Source: Thermocoleostomius sinensis A174 (GTDB lineage Bacteria > Cyanobacteriota > Cyanobacteriia > Elainellales > Elainellaceae). Taken from it: a stretch of 64,000 nucleotides of DNA. This document shows, in pieces, positions 17,059 to 26,378 of this stretch. The notes under the pieces are model-generated. The model worked only from the letters and a program-made list of their open reading frames with translations. It did not search any database and was not told the DNA's origin. A program made the position numbers and the translations under genes. Positions within the stretch are counted from its first letter, which is position 1; every line of letters begins with the position of its first letter. Where the stretch lies: positions 2,395,026 to 2,459,025 of the forward strand of contig NZ_CP113797.1 in the NCBI RefSeq assembly GCF_026802175.1, read 5' to 3'.

Positions 17059-18048
17059 TTAAGTATCGATTACCAACACCGCTGCTCCTTGGATTCTTCC
17101 GTGCCGCAGTGCCTCCAGTGCTTGATTGGCGGCCGTCAGCGGAAACGCTTCTACTTGAGTTTGCACTGGAATCTGAGGAGCTAAGGTGAGAAATTCTTCT
17201 CCATCTCGGCGCGTTAAGTTAGCAACCGATCGCACCATTCTCTCTCCCCACAAAATGTCATAGGCGAATGCTGGAATCTCGCTCATGTGAATGCCTGCAC
17301 ACACAACAACCCCACCTTTTGCTGTTGCCTTTAAAGCCGTCGGCACTAGGGCCCCAACTGGAGCGAAGATGATAGCCGCATCGAGTAACGTGGGTGGAAA
17401 CTCATCAGAGCCACCAGCCCAGACTGCACCCAGATCACGCGCAAATTGCTGCCCTTGAGCATCTCCTGGGCGGGTAAAGGCATAGACCTGGCGATTTTGA
17501 TGTCGTGCTACCTGAATTATGATATGGGCGGCTGCTCCAAACCCATATAGCCCCAAGTGCTTGGCGTCGCTGGTCATGCCTAGCGATCGATAACCAATTA
17601 ACCCTGCGCACAGCAACGGAGCCGTTTGCAAATCAGGATAGCCGTCGGGAATACGGAAGCAAAAGCGAGCATCGGCCACCGTGTATTCAGCGTAGCCACC
17701 ATTCAGTTGATAGCCAGTGAATTTGGCAAAATCGCATAGGTTCTCTCGGCCAGAAAGACAATACCGACAGTGGTTGCAAGTATATCCCAACCACGGCACC
17801 CCCACGCGATCGCCGATCTGAAACTCTGTTACAGTTGCACCCAGTTCGACAATGGTTCCCACAATCTGATGTCCCGGAATTAGCGGTAGTCTGGGGTCTC
17901 TGAGTTCTCCATCTATGATGTGCAAATCAGTGCGGCAAATGCCACACATCTGGACTCGAATCAACACTTGATCAACGGTTGGGGTTGGAATTGGCACCTC
18001 CACAGCCTGTAATGGTTGCTTCGGAGTTTCTAACAACATAGCCTGCAT
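17059..18048 (-). CDS. zinc-dependent alcohol dehydrogenase (medium-chain)
   Basis: A 329-residue MDR-type oxidoreductase. The catalytic zinc site is suggested by CGICRTDLH and GHQ (the usual GHE has Q), and the structural zinc by four cysteines in CNHCRYCLSGRENLC. The NAD(P)-binding segment is LGLYGFGAAAHIIIQVARH, with A-A in place of the third glycine of GxGxxG. It resembles the AdhP/AdhA-like group, which interconverts primary alcohols and aldehydes; cyanobacterial relatives reduce a range of aldehydes with NADPH. It is divergent from the FAD oxidoreductase with 440 bp between. The Met at position 4 is an alternative start. Substrate is not predictable. Confidence 0.9.
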   Translation of the reverse strand: MQAMLLETPKQPLQAVEVPIPTPTVDQVLIRVQMCGICRTDLHIIDGELRDPRLPLIPGHQIVGTIVELGATVTEFQIGDRVGVPWLGYTCNHCRYCLSGRENLCDFAKFTGYQLNGGYAEYTVADARFCFRIPDGYPDLQTAPLLCAGLIGYRSLGMTSDAKHLGLYGFGAAAHIIIQVARHQNRQVYAFTRPGDAQGQQFARDLGAVWAGGSDEFPPTLLDAAIIFAPVGALVPTALKATAKGGVVVCAGIHMSEIPAFAYDILWGERMVRSVANLTRRDGEEFLTLAPQIPVQTQVEAFPLTAANQALEALRHGRIQGAAVLVIDT

Positions 18049-18488
18049 GGCTTCTTCTCTCTTTACTGTTTGCCTAGTTTTTGTTCTAATCGATTCCCTT
18101 TTTGATTAGAAATTTGAGCGTTAAGTAGGTGTAGGCAATATCTCCAAATAATATTTCATTCATCATAGAAATGATTCAACCTCTAAGTTAACCTCAAAAA
18201 ACAAAAGCGTACTTATTTAACCAATTTCTGCAAAGAAATGCGACGAGCAATTACAGACAGTGAATAAGGTTGATGATAATAAAAGTCCATAGCGTTGGCT
18301 ACAAACAAGCACCAAAGAGTATGAGAGAATCATCCTAACTTGATTCACTTGAATCCTCCGAATCAACACGGTTTCATTGCCCAATCAACAGCGTTAACCC
18401 AGATGGAGGACGATTTCCGAAGTTTCACCCAACTATACTGAGGCTGAACGCGATAGGTTGAAAACAGTTTAAGGATAAGAATTCTGGC
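18049..18488. other. divergent promoter region
   Basis: 440 bp between the ADH gene (minus) and the FAD oxidoreductase (plus), AT-rich at 18095-18200. No gene, repeat or clear operator was recognised. Confidence 0.4.
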
Positions 18489-19829
18489 ATGGATAATCAA
18501 GTCTATGATGTGGTGGTTGTGGGCGGCGGTGTAGCAGGAACGGCGTTGCTGTATGCATTGGCTACGTTTACCGATTTAAAGCGTGTGGCACTAGTCGAAA
18601 AATATACCCAGGTTGCATCAGTTAATTCCAAAGCCACTAACAATAGCCAAACGATTCACTGTGGTGACATTGAAACCAACTACAGCTTGGAAAAAGCGCT
18701 AAAAGTGCGACGATCGGCGCAAATGCTTGTGCGCTATGCCAGTGAATTACCTGCTGCGCAACGCGATCGCATCATCTACCGCTTCCCTAAAATGGTGATT
18801 GGCGTGGGTCAAGACGAGTGTCAACGTTTGCGCCAACGCTATGAAACCTTCAAGCCACACTTTGGTGGGATGCAACTGCTGGAAAAATCACAAATTGCCG
18901 AGATTGAGCCGAATGTGGTGATGATGAATGGACAAGAGCGCCCAGAAGCATTGGTGGCGATCGCCATTCTCAATGAATATACCGCAGTGAATTACGGTAC
19001 CCTGGCTCAATCGTTTGTGGAACAGGCTCAAGCAGTTGACCATAAAACCGTTGACTTGAGGCTGGGGCAAGCGGTGCAAGCGATCGAACCCGTGGGCAAC
19101 TACTACCGCATTGTCACCCCCGATGGCGCTCTTACTGCCCGGTTTGTGGTGGTATCGGCTGGCGGACATAGCTTGCTATTTGCCCATCGGTTGGGCATTG
19201 GTCTGAATTATTCTTGTTTGCCAGTGGCGGGCAACTTCTACTTCACGCCGCAGGTGCTGAAGGGTAAGGTGTATACAGTACAAAATGATCAGTTGCCCTT
19301 TGCGGCTATTCACGGTGATCCGGATGTTACGATGCCTGGTAAAACCCGCTTTGGTCCGACAGCCCTGCCCTTGCCTGTGCTAGAGCGACGCAATTTGCAA
19401 ACGGCGATCGATTATTTGGAAGTGTTGAAGCTGGATCAAACTGTGGCCAGCGTTCTATGGGATTTGTTTAAGGTGCGCGATATTCGCAATTACATCTTCA
19501 AAAACATGGCGTTTGAAGTGCCACTAGTGAATCGACGCTTATTCTTGAAGGATGCGCGGAAGATTGTGCCGTCTTTGCAACTACAAGATTTGACCTTTGC
19601 ACAGGGGGTGGGAGGGGTACGCCCACAGTTGATCGATCGAACTCAACATCAGTTGATTTTGGGTCAGGCCGAAATTGATCCGGGTAACGGATTGCGCTTC
19701 AACATTACCCCGTCTCCGGGGGCAACGACCTGTTTGGGGAATGCAGAACAAGATTTACTGCGCATTCAACAACATTTGGGCTGTGAGGTCGATCGACGCT
19801 GGTTTGACGCAGAACCCGTTTTGGCATAG
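18489..19829 (+). CDS. FAD-dependent oxidoreductase, malate:quinone oxidoreductase-like
   Basis: A 446-residue flavoprotein. The N-terminus YDVVVVGGGVAGTALLYALA is a dinucleotide-binding fold, followed by VALVEKY and ASVNSKATNNSQTIHCGDIETNY, which resembles the malate:quinone oxidoreductase/2-hydroxyglutarate oxidase group. Later segments are FVVVSAGGHSLLFAHRLGIG, FAAIHGDPDV, TRFGPTALPLP and VGGVRPQLIDR. Such enzymes oxidise a 2-hydroxy acid at the membrane and pass electrons to quinone. No membrane helix is apparent, as in Mqo. MsrA follows 42 bp downstream on the same strand, so co-transcription is possible. The substrate is uncertain. Confidence 0.8.
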   Translation: MDNQVYDVVVVGGGVAGTALLYALATFTDLKRVALVEKYTQVASVNSKATNNSQTIHCGDIETNYSLEKALKVRRSAQMLVRYASELPAAQRDRIIYRFPKMVIGVGQDECQRLRQRYETFKPHFGGMQLLEKSQIAEIEPNVVMMNGQERPEALVAIAILNEYTAVNYGTLAQSFVEQAQAVDHKTVDLRLGQAVQAIEPVGNYYRIVTPDGALTARFVVVSAGGHSLLFAHRLGIGLNYSCLPVAGNFYFTPQVLKGKVYTVQNDQLPFAAIHGDPDVTMPGKTRFGPTALPLPVLERRNLQTAIDYLEVLKLDQTVASVLWDLFKVRDIRNYIFKNMAFEVPLVNRRLFLKDARKIVPSLQLQDLTFAQGVGGVRPQLIDRTQHQLILGQAEIDPGNGLRFNITPSPGATTCLGNAEQDLLRIQQHLGCEVDRRWFDAEPVLA

Positions 19830-19871
19830 GTTCCGGGATCTTGATAGACAGGAAAGATAGTGTAACTTCTT

Positions 19872-20357
19872 ATGGAGAAAGCAACGTTTGGGGCTGGATG
19901 TTTCTGGGGTGTAGAAGCTGCGTTTCGTCGAGTTCGTGGGGTGGTGTCTACATCAGTTGGCTATATGGGTGGACACTTTGAACATCCTAGTTATTTGGAT
20001 GTGCTGTCGCGCATTACGGGTCATGCAGAAGTGTGTCAAATGGAATATGATCCAACAATCGTTTCCTACAAAGCCCTACTGGCTGTATTTTGGGCAATTC
20101 ATGACCCCACTAGCCTCAATCGCCAAGGACCCGATCGAGGTGAGCAATATCGCTCGGTGATTTTCTATCACACACCCGATCAAGCAGAAATAGCACATTG
20201 GGACAAAGCAGCCCTCGAAACATCAGGCTGGTATTGTCAACCGATCGTGACACAAATTCAACCTGCTTCGGCTTATTGGCTAGCCGCAGAGGAGCATCAA
20301 CAGTACTTTGAGAAACGGCTTAAAGCTCAGCAGCAACAAACAGCGATCGAGCAATAA
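19872..20357 (+). CDS. msrA: peptide methionine-S-sulfoxide reductase
   Basis: A 161-residue MsrA. The catalytic cysteine is in GAGCFWGVEAAFRRV (about C10), with VSTSVGYMGG, TGHAEVCQMEYDP, FWAIHDPTSLNRQGPDRGEQ then YRS, and a C-terminal EEHQQYFEKR. It reduces the S epimer of methionine sulfoxide in proteins with thioredoxin. The length is typical of single-domain bacterial MsrA. It lies 42 bp after the FAD oxidoreductase. The resolving cysteine is not at the most common C-terminal position, so recycling may use C56 or C118. Confidence 0.95.
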   Translation: MEKATFGAGCFWGVEAAFRRVRGVVSTSVGYMGGHFEHPSYLDVLSRITGHAEVCQMEYDPTIVSYKALLAVFWAIHDPTSLNRQGPDRGEQYRSVIFYHTPDQAEIAHWDKAALETSGWYCQPIVTQIQPASAYWLAAEEHQQYFEKRLKAQQQQTAIEQ

Positions 20358-20480
20358 ATTAGGCGTTGCTGCATTCAGGCATGATTTGCCAACCTTGTAT
20401 ATTCAGTGCACATTCCCACCAAGAAACGTTATCATTCCTATTTTGATGATTGCCCTCAGATGGAGAATTACGTCTAAATC

Positions 20481-21812
20481 ATGGATACCGTGCTGCAACG
20501 ATCGCGAGAGTTGAAGGAAGCGCTGACTGATTTTGTGCTCGATGCGGAAGGAGAGTTAGCGGTGGCACTAGAAACCTTTAGTGCGGAGCAACTGACTCGC
20601 TCTCAAAAGCAGAATATGCATCAACGAACGCTGGTGATTGATCGGTTTATTACCGAAGGAAACGTGAATCAGCAGTCTCCCATTGATTTATTTTTGCAAA
20701 ACGAGTCAGGGTTATCGGAAAGCGATCGACAGTTATTGTTGCGGTGGAAGCAAAGTTTTGTCGGATTATTCGCCATTACTAAAATTTTAGGTGATGGGTT
20801 CGAGTTAATGAATTGGACAACTGCCAAGTCGTATGTAGTGAAACCCAATGATGAAAAAGCGTGGCAGGATATGGCCCGCCTCAAAGAAGGGGAAATTATC
20901 CTGACACAAATTGCGCCAATCACTGATACTCTTTGGATTTTTTCCAGCCCTTGGACATCGCTGGGGAAACTTGGTAAACCCAAATTGGCCGTGGCGATTG
21001 GTAACTTTAAAGACAATTACAAACAGCATCTCTATAGCGATGCACCAGATTTGTTAGAAGAAGCATGGAATTCGGTTGAGCGCTATCATCACGATTTCGT
21101 CGAGTTTTTTGGTGGCGATGAAGTGACGATGTCTGGCTATGAATTGGGCAAACGTCTCACTGAATTTCAAGAAAAAATCACCCAACGCAATTTAGATGAA
21201 GCTGGAATCGATCGCTCTAAAACCCTAGAAGAAATTGCTCAAGAGGCAGGGATTTCGGAAGAAGAACTAGCCGAAACCGCAGAGGCAATGGGGACAGATG
21301 CCAAAACCATTTCGCAAGTTTGGAAGCAGCAAGCAAAATCGAAAATGGTGGCCCCGCAAGTCGAACTCCCTCCTAACTTGAAGAAAGCAGAACATGTAAC
21401 TGCCATGAGTCACCCTAAGTGGGGGCAGTTATTTCTGCCCTACTATCGTCAATTGCAAACGATTTTAGAAGCCGATAATTGGACTAGTATTCCTAATGCT
21501 GAAGCGATCGTGCGGCGATCGTTCGATGAGAAAGATATGAACGCGTTTGTGTGGAAGCGACTGGCTCAGCAGTATCCGAAACAGTTGGAAACAGTACTGC
21601 GAGCCGTGTTCGATCGACCTAATTTCAAATTAGAAAATGATTTTGATGCATTACTACAAGAACACGATAAACCAATAGAACCTGAACTACCCGAAATTGC
21701 AAGTGTTCCTGTGCATCTACACGACTTATTTCAAGAAGCTGTTGTAGAAATTAATAAAAACAAATCAAAAAGCAAAACAAAGAAGAAAACGGCAACAGGA
21801 TTTCAACGTTAA
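20481..21812 (+). CDS. conserved hypothetical protein (443 aa) with Lys-rich tail
   Basis: I do not recognise a characterised family. The protein is soluble and mostly helical. Residues 1-110 contain FVLDAEGELAVALETFS and RTLVIDRFITEG. A middle domain has AYV/ITDTLWIFSSPWTSLGKLGK-like beta segments (about 120-180). At about 230-290, KTLEEIAQEAGISEEELAE followed by AMGTDAKTISQVWKQ reads like two short helix-turn-helix units. The tail (about 425-443) is rich in Lys and Ser (NKNKSKSKTKKK), which suggests nucleic-acid or acidic-surface contact. It starts 123 bp after msrA on the same strand. Codon use is like its neighbours. Function unknown. Confidence 0.75.
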   Translation: MDTVLQRSRELKEALTDFVLDAEGELAVALETFSAEQLTRSQKQNMHQRTLVIDRFITEGNVNQQSPIDLFLQNESGLSESDRQLLLRWKQSFVGLFAITKILGDGFELMNWTTAKSYVVKPNDEKAWQDMARLKEGEIILTQIAPITDTLWIFSSPWTSLGKLGKPKLAVAIGNFKDNYKQHLYSDAPDLLEEAWNSVERYHHDFVEFFGGDEVTMSGYELGKRLTEFQEKITQRNLDEAGIDRSKTLEEIAQEAGISEEELAETAEAMGTDAKTISQVWKQQAKSKMVAPQVELPPNLKKAEHVTAMSHPKWGQLFLPYYRQLQTILEADNWTSIPNAEAIVRRSFDEKDMNAFVWKRLAQQYPKQLETVLRAVFDRPNFKLENDFDALLQEHDKPIEPELPEIASVPVHLHDLFQEAVVEINKNKSKSKTKKKTATGFQR

Positions 21813-21966
21813 TTTCATCCTCGTGTCTTATCCTTGATGAACCGTTACTTCGTCTCTATCTAAAGATTTGCTGAGTTCTATCTGTAGACAGAAGGGATTC
21901 TTTTCATCAAATCGATATCTTAGTTCTATAAGGATTAGATGAAAGAATTATTTGGAGGATCGAGGT

Positions 21967-22236
21967 ATGAATATCATTGCTTGGATTATTCTGGGTCTGC
22001 TAGCAGGTGCAATTGCTAAACTAATTTACCCTGGTCATCAAGGCGGTGGTATTCTCGCTACAATCTTGCTAGGAATTATTGGTGCATTTCTAGGCGGTTC
22101 CCTCTATGCATTACTGACAACAGGCACGCTACAACTAACGGCAGCCGGACTTAGTATTCCTGGTCTAATTGTTGCTGTCATTGGAGCAATGATCGCGATT
22201 TTCCTTTGGGGTTTGATGACTCGCCGTACCGTCTAG
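21967..22236 (+). CDS. GlsB/YeaQ/YmgE family stress membrane protein
   Basis: An 89-residue protein with three membrane helices: IIAWIILGLLAGAIAKLI, LATILLGIIGAFLGGSLY and GLIVAVIGAMIAIFLWGLM. Together with the KLIYPGHQGGG loop these define the transglycosylase-associated (UPF0410) family. Members are small inner-membrane proteins induced by envelope or acid stress; the transglycosylase link is historical and no catalytic residues are known. A ggagg ribosome-binding site at about 21954-21958 selects the ATG at 21967; the upstream in-frame TTG is not preferred. Confidence 0.9.
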   Translation: MNIIAWIILGLLAGAIAKLIYPGHQGGGILATILLGIIGAFLGGSLYALLTTGTLQLTAAGLSIPGLIVAVIGAMIAIFLWGLMTRRTV

Positions 22237-22399
22237 TTTGTGTGAAAGGACTTAGCACTGTAGCGAATGTCATCGTAAAGCTTTAAATCTTGCTGGGTTT
22301 CCTCGCTATAGTCGTTTCAGATTTCTCCTTGATTACATTTTGTCAGCAATGTTTGGTTCTAAGTTTTGGTTTTACTCTGAGAAGCAACCTTGGCTACTA

Positions 22400-22426
22400 C
22401 CACACTCTTAGCAGTGTGGTTTTTTA
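22400..22426 (+). terminator. intrinsic terminator upstream of the GH13 gene
   Basis: Stem ccacact (22400-22406) with agtgtgg (22413-22419), a 6-base loop and seven Ts. It lies 164 bp after the GlsB-like gene and insulates the amylase gene; it may also end a leader transcript. The rest of 22237-22619 shows no gene. Confidence 0.85.
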
Positions 22427-22619
22427 TTGAAAAGACACAGTTAGATTATCATGGCATCTGTCTAACGATAGAAAATGGAGCTTGATAAGGATAGATGCGG
22501 CGTCTATGGAGAGACTTCATAATTTACGCGGATGGCTGTTAATTTCAAATCTTAGATAGCAGCCAAATTAGAGTTATATTACAAATCGTAACTGTAATCA
22601 CTATCTACCTAAAACGCTC

Positions 22620-24584
22620 ATGACGCAACCACCTGCTTCGTCAACCATTACCGACCCCCACAAACTTGCTCCGGCTCAAGCTACTAGTGAACAATACGAA
22701 GTAGCCGATCCACAAGCAGAGGTAGAGGCAATTGTTGAAGAACCGCGATCGGACACCGACGTTGATCTAGAGTTCTTATATACCCGTGATATTGAATTTC
22801 GCCAAGAAACCATCTATTTCTTAGTCGTCGATCGGTTTTATGACGGCGATCCTGAAAATAGTGAAGGTCCAAATCCCGAACTCTACGATCCCGATCGACA
22901 AGATTGGGGTAAGTATTGGGGTGGAGATTTGCAGGGCGTCATCGACAAATTAGATTACTTGAAGAATATGGGAGTGACGGCAATTTGGTTGACTCCCTTG
23001 TTTGAACAGGTAGAAGACTTATTCTGCGGAAATGCCGCGATTCATGGATACTGGACGAAGGATTTCAAACGCATCAATCCACGCTTTTTGGCGAACGGTG
23101 AAGAGAATTCACTTAACAAAACCCAAGACAGCCGCGACACCACCTTCGATCGCCTCATCGATGAAATGCACAAGCGAAAGATGAAACTAGTGCTGGACAT
23201 TGTTTGTAACCACAGTAATCCCGATTTCAGTGGCGTTAAAGGTGAATTGTACGATGATGGTGTTAAAATTGCCGATTTCAACAATGACGAACGCCATTGG
23301 TACCACCATTACGGCGAAGTTCAGAATTGGGAAGATGATTGGCAAATTCAAAACTGCGAACTAGCTGGGCTGGCCACGTTCAACGAAAACAATACTGAGT
23401 ATCGTGACTATATTAAATCAGCTATCAAACAATGGCTTGATCGCGGCGTCGATGCGCTGCGGGTAGACACCGTGAAGCATATGCCGATTTGGTTCTGGCA
23501 AGAATTTAACGCCGACATCCAAGCTCACCGACCGGATGTATTTGTGTTTGGCGAATGGATTTATAGCCATCCATCGGACGATCGATCGGTGGAATTTGCT
23601 AACCACTCTGGGATGACCATTCTCGATTTTGGACTGTGCGTTGCCATTCGTGCGGCTTTGGCGCAGGGGGCCGAAGATGGCTTTTACCTAATTCAAAACA
23701 CCCTCGACCAAGACCATCGCTATAATGGCGCCACAGAACTCGTCACCTTCATTGACAACCATGACATGCCCCGGTTCCAATCGCTCAATCCCGATCCAGA
23801 GATGCTGAAAGTGGCAATGGCGTTGGTCATGACTACACGCGGCATTCCCTGTATTTACTATGGTACTGAGCAATATCTCCACAATGATACTGATGGCGGT
23901 AACGATCCTTACAACCGCCCGATGATGGAGCGCTGGGATACTGATACCGAAATCTATCGCATGATCCGATTGCTGTCGGGGGTGCGCCGCCTTAACCCGG
24001 CGGTGTCTATGGGCGGGCAATGGCAAAAATACATCACTCCGGATGTTTACTGCTATGTGCGTACCTATGGCGAATGTCGTTGCTTTGTGGCGCTGAATCG
24101 GGGTGAAGCCACCACAATCGACGAAGTGGAGACCGACATGCCCGACGGCGAACACACCTGTGTGGTAACGCACAACAAGTATGAAGTGAAGGACGGTAAG
24201 CTCTATAACCTGCAACTGGATGCACGCGGGGTGATTGTTCTCAGTCATGTAGGCGAACGAGCCAAAGGGCAAACGATCGTGCGGGTGCAACTCAATGGAG
24301 TGCAAACTCAGCCCGGTGAACGCATCGTTGTCACAGGTGATTGTCCAGAACTAGGCAACTGGGATATTGCCAAAGCCTATCCACTGGAATATATCAACCC
24401 CAATACTTGGTTTGCCGAAATTCCCTTTAATGAAAGCGCCGGAAAACTGGTGAGCTACAAGTATGCCATGTGGCGCGAAGGACAGTCGCCACTGCGGGAA
24501 AACTTAGTGGCTCGTCGTTGGGTAATTGCCAGCGAGGGCACGGTGAAGTGGCGCGATACGTGGGCCCCGGGTCGCGAATCTTAA
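22620..24584 (+). CDS. GH13 alpha-amylase / CGTase-like enzyme with C-terminal CBM20
   Basis: A 654-residue glycoside hydrolase family 13 enzyme. The barrel starts at about residue 58 (FRQETIYFLVVDRFYDGD) and has VTAIWLTPLF, LVLDIVCNHSNPDF (region I), GVDALRVDTVKH with the nucleophile Asp (region II), VFVFGEWIYS with the acid Glu (region III) and TFIDNHDMPRF (region IV). After the barrel and domain C, a starch-binding CBM20 domain fills about 550-650 (VRVQLNGVQTQPGERIVVTG, CPELGNWD). The architecture resembles cyclodextrin glucanotransferases and some alpha-amylases. There is no signal peptide: the first 55 residues are polar and acidic, so the enzyme is probably cytoplasmic and acts on glycogen. 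It is monocistronic, behind a terminator. Confidence 0.92.
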   Translation: MTQPPASSTITDPHKLAPAQATSEQYEVADPQAEVEAIVEEPRSDTDVDLEFLYTRDIEFRQETIYFLVVDRFYDGDPENSEGPNPELYDPDRQDWGKYWGGDLQGVIDKLDYLKNMGVTAIWLTPLFEQVEDLFCGNAAIHGYWTKDFKRINPRFLANGEENSLNKTQDSRDTTFDRLIDEMHKRKMKLVLDIVCNHSNPDFSGVKGELYDDGVKIADFNNDERHWYHHYGEVQNWEDDWQIQNCELAGLATFNENNTEYRDYIKSAIKQWLDRGVDALRVDTVKHMPIWFWQEFNADIQAHRPDVFVFGEWIYSHPSDDRSVEFANHSGMTILDFGLCVAIRAALAQGAEDGFYLIQNTLDQDHRYNGATELVTFIDNHDMPRFQSLNPDPEMLKVAMALVMTTRGIPCIYYGTEQYLHNDTDGGNDPYNRPMMERWDTDTEIYRMIRLLSGVRRLNPAVSMGGQWQKYITPDVYCYVRTYGECRCFVALNRGEATTIDEVETDMPDGEHTCVVTHNKYEVKDGKLYNLQLDARGVIVLSHVGERAKGQTIVRVQLNGVQTQPGERIVVTGDCPELGNWDIAKAYPLEYINPNTWFAEIPFNESAGKLVSYKYAMWREGQSPLRENLVARRWVIASEGTVKWRDTWAPGRES

Positions 24585-24701
24585 CCCCGAAATGGCGAAT
24601 TAAGGAGTAGGTTGAGAAATAAGGGTTAGGAAGTTATGGTTTAAGCTTCAGCTTGACCCACTGACTTCCTAATTATTTTTCTTCTATTCCTGTGATCGCT
24701 T

Positions 24702-25610
24702 ATGAAACGTATGAGCTTTCCCTCCCGTCTGGAGTGGAATGACGAAATTCAAGACATTATTCGCGCAGCAGCAGGCGGTTTTCTGTTTGGTATTCCGCTA
24801 CTATACACCATGGAGGTCTGGTGGATTGGTTCCTATACAGAACCACCGCTGATGCTGGGAATTTTAGCTACGACGTTTGTAATTGTGTTTTTGCTTAATC
24901 ACACCGATGGGTTTCGCCAGATACGTCCCGATCGCCCCACCCAGGCAATGACCGATTCGATCGAGGCGATTGCCATTAGCACCATTTGCGCTACATTCAT
25001 TCTGACGTTGCTGCGTGAAATTACCTCAACCACGCCCCTCGATGAAGCACTGGGTAAGATCGTTTTGGAAGGCGTGCCCTTTGCGTTGGGGGTGGCCTTG
25101 GCGCGATCGATTCTGCAAGGCGATCGATTTGAGTCGTCCCAAGCCACCGAGCATCAGGAAGCCGCATCGGAACCATCAGGTCATCCGCCGTCTGCCTCGA
25201 AGCCATCCCATTACAACGCCACCTTGGCAGACATTGGAGCCACCTTAATTGGTACGATCATTATTGCTTTTAACATTGCCCCAACCGATGAAGTGCCCAT
25301 GCTCGTTGCAGCAGCTTCTCCGCCGTGGTTAATTGCAATCGTGCTGGCATCCCTGCTGATTTCTTATAGCATTGTGTTTTTGGCAGGCTTCACCGCGCAA
25401 CAGCAACGTATTCAGCAACGGGGGCCGTTTCAGCACCCCATTACTGAAACGTTAGTATCCTACCTCATCTCGTTACTGGCGGCGGCCTTGATGCTATGGT
25501 TTTTTCATCGCCTTAGCTTTGCTGACCCGTGGACTTCGTGGTTAGAAAATACGGTGATTTTGGGGCTTCCAGCTACGATTGGTGGGGCAGCAGGACGGTT
25601 AGCAGTATGA
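24702..25610 (+). CDS. TIGR02587 family integral membrane protein
   Basis: A 302-residue membrane protein with seven or so hydrophobic segments in two halves separated by a polar loop (about 145-165, rich in Ser/Pro/His). Family-like stretches are DIIRAAAGGFLFGIPLLYTMEVWWIG, FLLNHTDGFRQIRPD and ALGVALARS. It fits the TIGR02587 family of unknown function. The TGA stop overlaps the start of the next gene (ATGA), which fits TIGR02588, so the two form a translationally coupled pair. A start at the Met four codons in (24711) is possible. No enzymatic motif is visible; a transport or sensing role would be speculation. Confidence 0.85.
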   Translation: MKRMSFPSRLEWNDEIQDIIRAAAGGFLFGIPLLYTMEVWWIGSYTEPPLMLGILATTFVIVFLLNHTDGFRQIRPDRPTQAMTDSIEAIAISTICATFILTLLREITSTTPLDEALGKIVLEGVPFALGVALARSILQGDRFESSQATEHQEAASEPSGHPPSASKPSHYNATLADIGATLIGTIIIAFNIAPTDEVPMLVAAASPPWLIAIVLASLLISYSIVFLAGFTAQQQRIQQRGPFQHPITETLVSYLISLLAAALMLWFFHRLSFADPWTSWLENTVILGLPATIGGAAGRLAV

Positions 25611-26053
25611 GCAATATGAAACGATCAGTTTCGCAAGGTCAATTTTCGCGGGGTCAATTTTCTCGATCGTCTCAACGATCGCGTCTTTCAGCCGAAGCCA
25701 TCACGATCGCCATTTCCTCACTGATTGTGGCGGCTCTGATTGGGCTGATTTTGCTCGTGTGGATAACAAAAGACGATCGACCGCCGATTTTGTCAATCAG
25801 CACGCCCGAAGCCGTTCGGCAAGAACAAGGCTATTACTATGTGCCTTTCACGGTGAAAAATGACGGTGGCGGTACGGCGGAATCAGTGCAAGTGATTGGC
25901 GAACTGCGCATCAACGGACAAGTAGAGGAACAGGGCGAACAACAAATTGACTTTCTTTCTAGTCGTGAAGAGGAAGAAGGCGCATTTGTCTTTAGCCGTA
26001 ATCCGGCATTAGGGGATTTGGTTCTCCGTATCGCTAGTTATAAACTTCCGTAG
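25607..26053 (+). CDS. TIGR02588 family membrane-anchored protein
   Basis: A 148-residue protein starting at the ATG that overlaps the upstream stop by 4 bp. A basic Ser/Gln-rich N-terminus leads to one membrane helix (AITIAISSLIVAALIGLILLVW, about 30-52). An exported beta-rich domain follows, with GYYYVPFTVKNDGGGTAESV and ELRINGQVEEQGEQQIDFLS, resembling an immunoglobulin-like or CARDB-type fold. It matches TIGR02588 in layout and in its fixed partnership with TIGR02587. An earlier in-frame ATG at 25529 lies inside the upstream gene and is not preferred. Function unknown; a complex with the upstream protein is likely. Confidence 0.85.
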   Translation: MSNMKRSVSQGQFSRGQFSRSSQRSRLSAEAITIAISSLIVAALIGLILLVWITKDDRPPILSISTPEAVRQEQGYYYVPFTVKNDGGGTAESVQVIGELRINGQVEEQGEQQIDFLSSREEEEGAFVFSRNPALGDLVLRIASYKLP

Positions 26054-26378
26054 TCAACGTTCGAAGATGAGGAAGGATACTACTTTTCTGCGAGCATTGA
26101 GGTGGCCCAGTATCTAGTTAAATGGATCACGTTATAGAAGTCGTAACCTACGGAGAATTACTAGTAGCTCCTTGCCAAAAGAAAAACCCCAGAGTTGCCT
26201 CTGGGGCTTGAATCAGGGTGCATCTACCATTCACTTTTACCTATATATGGGCTGATGTCCGGACTTGGTGGAGTGTTTTACATAGTTTTTAAATAACTCA
26301 TTGCCTTTTCAAAGTTTTCACGGATCAATATTTCTTTACGGTTGTAAAAACAAAACCTATTCTATCTAGTCTACGCAA
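26054..26378. other. intergenic region with minus-strand terminator
   Basis: 325 bp between the TIGR02588 gene and cobM. No protein gene is visible. It contains a stem-loop whose T-run lies only on the minus strand (26177-26206) and a catctacc word at 26222. No cobalamin riboswitch hallmark was seen before cobM. Confidence 0.5.
26177..26206 (-). terminator. orphan intrinsic terminator, minus-strand polarity
   Basis: Perfect stem ccccagag (26187-26194) with ctctgggg (26199-26206) and a 4-base loop. On the minus strand it is followed by tttttctttt (26186-26177); the plus strand has no T-run. No minus-strand protein gene lies upstream, so it may end a small RNA starting within about 26220-26370. 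Confidence 0.65.

Noticed and set aside
26207-26378. Cobalamin riboswitch before cobM
   Set aside because: I found no B12-box-like conserved core; only a minus-strand terminator is evident.
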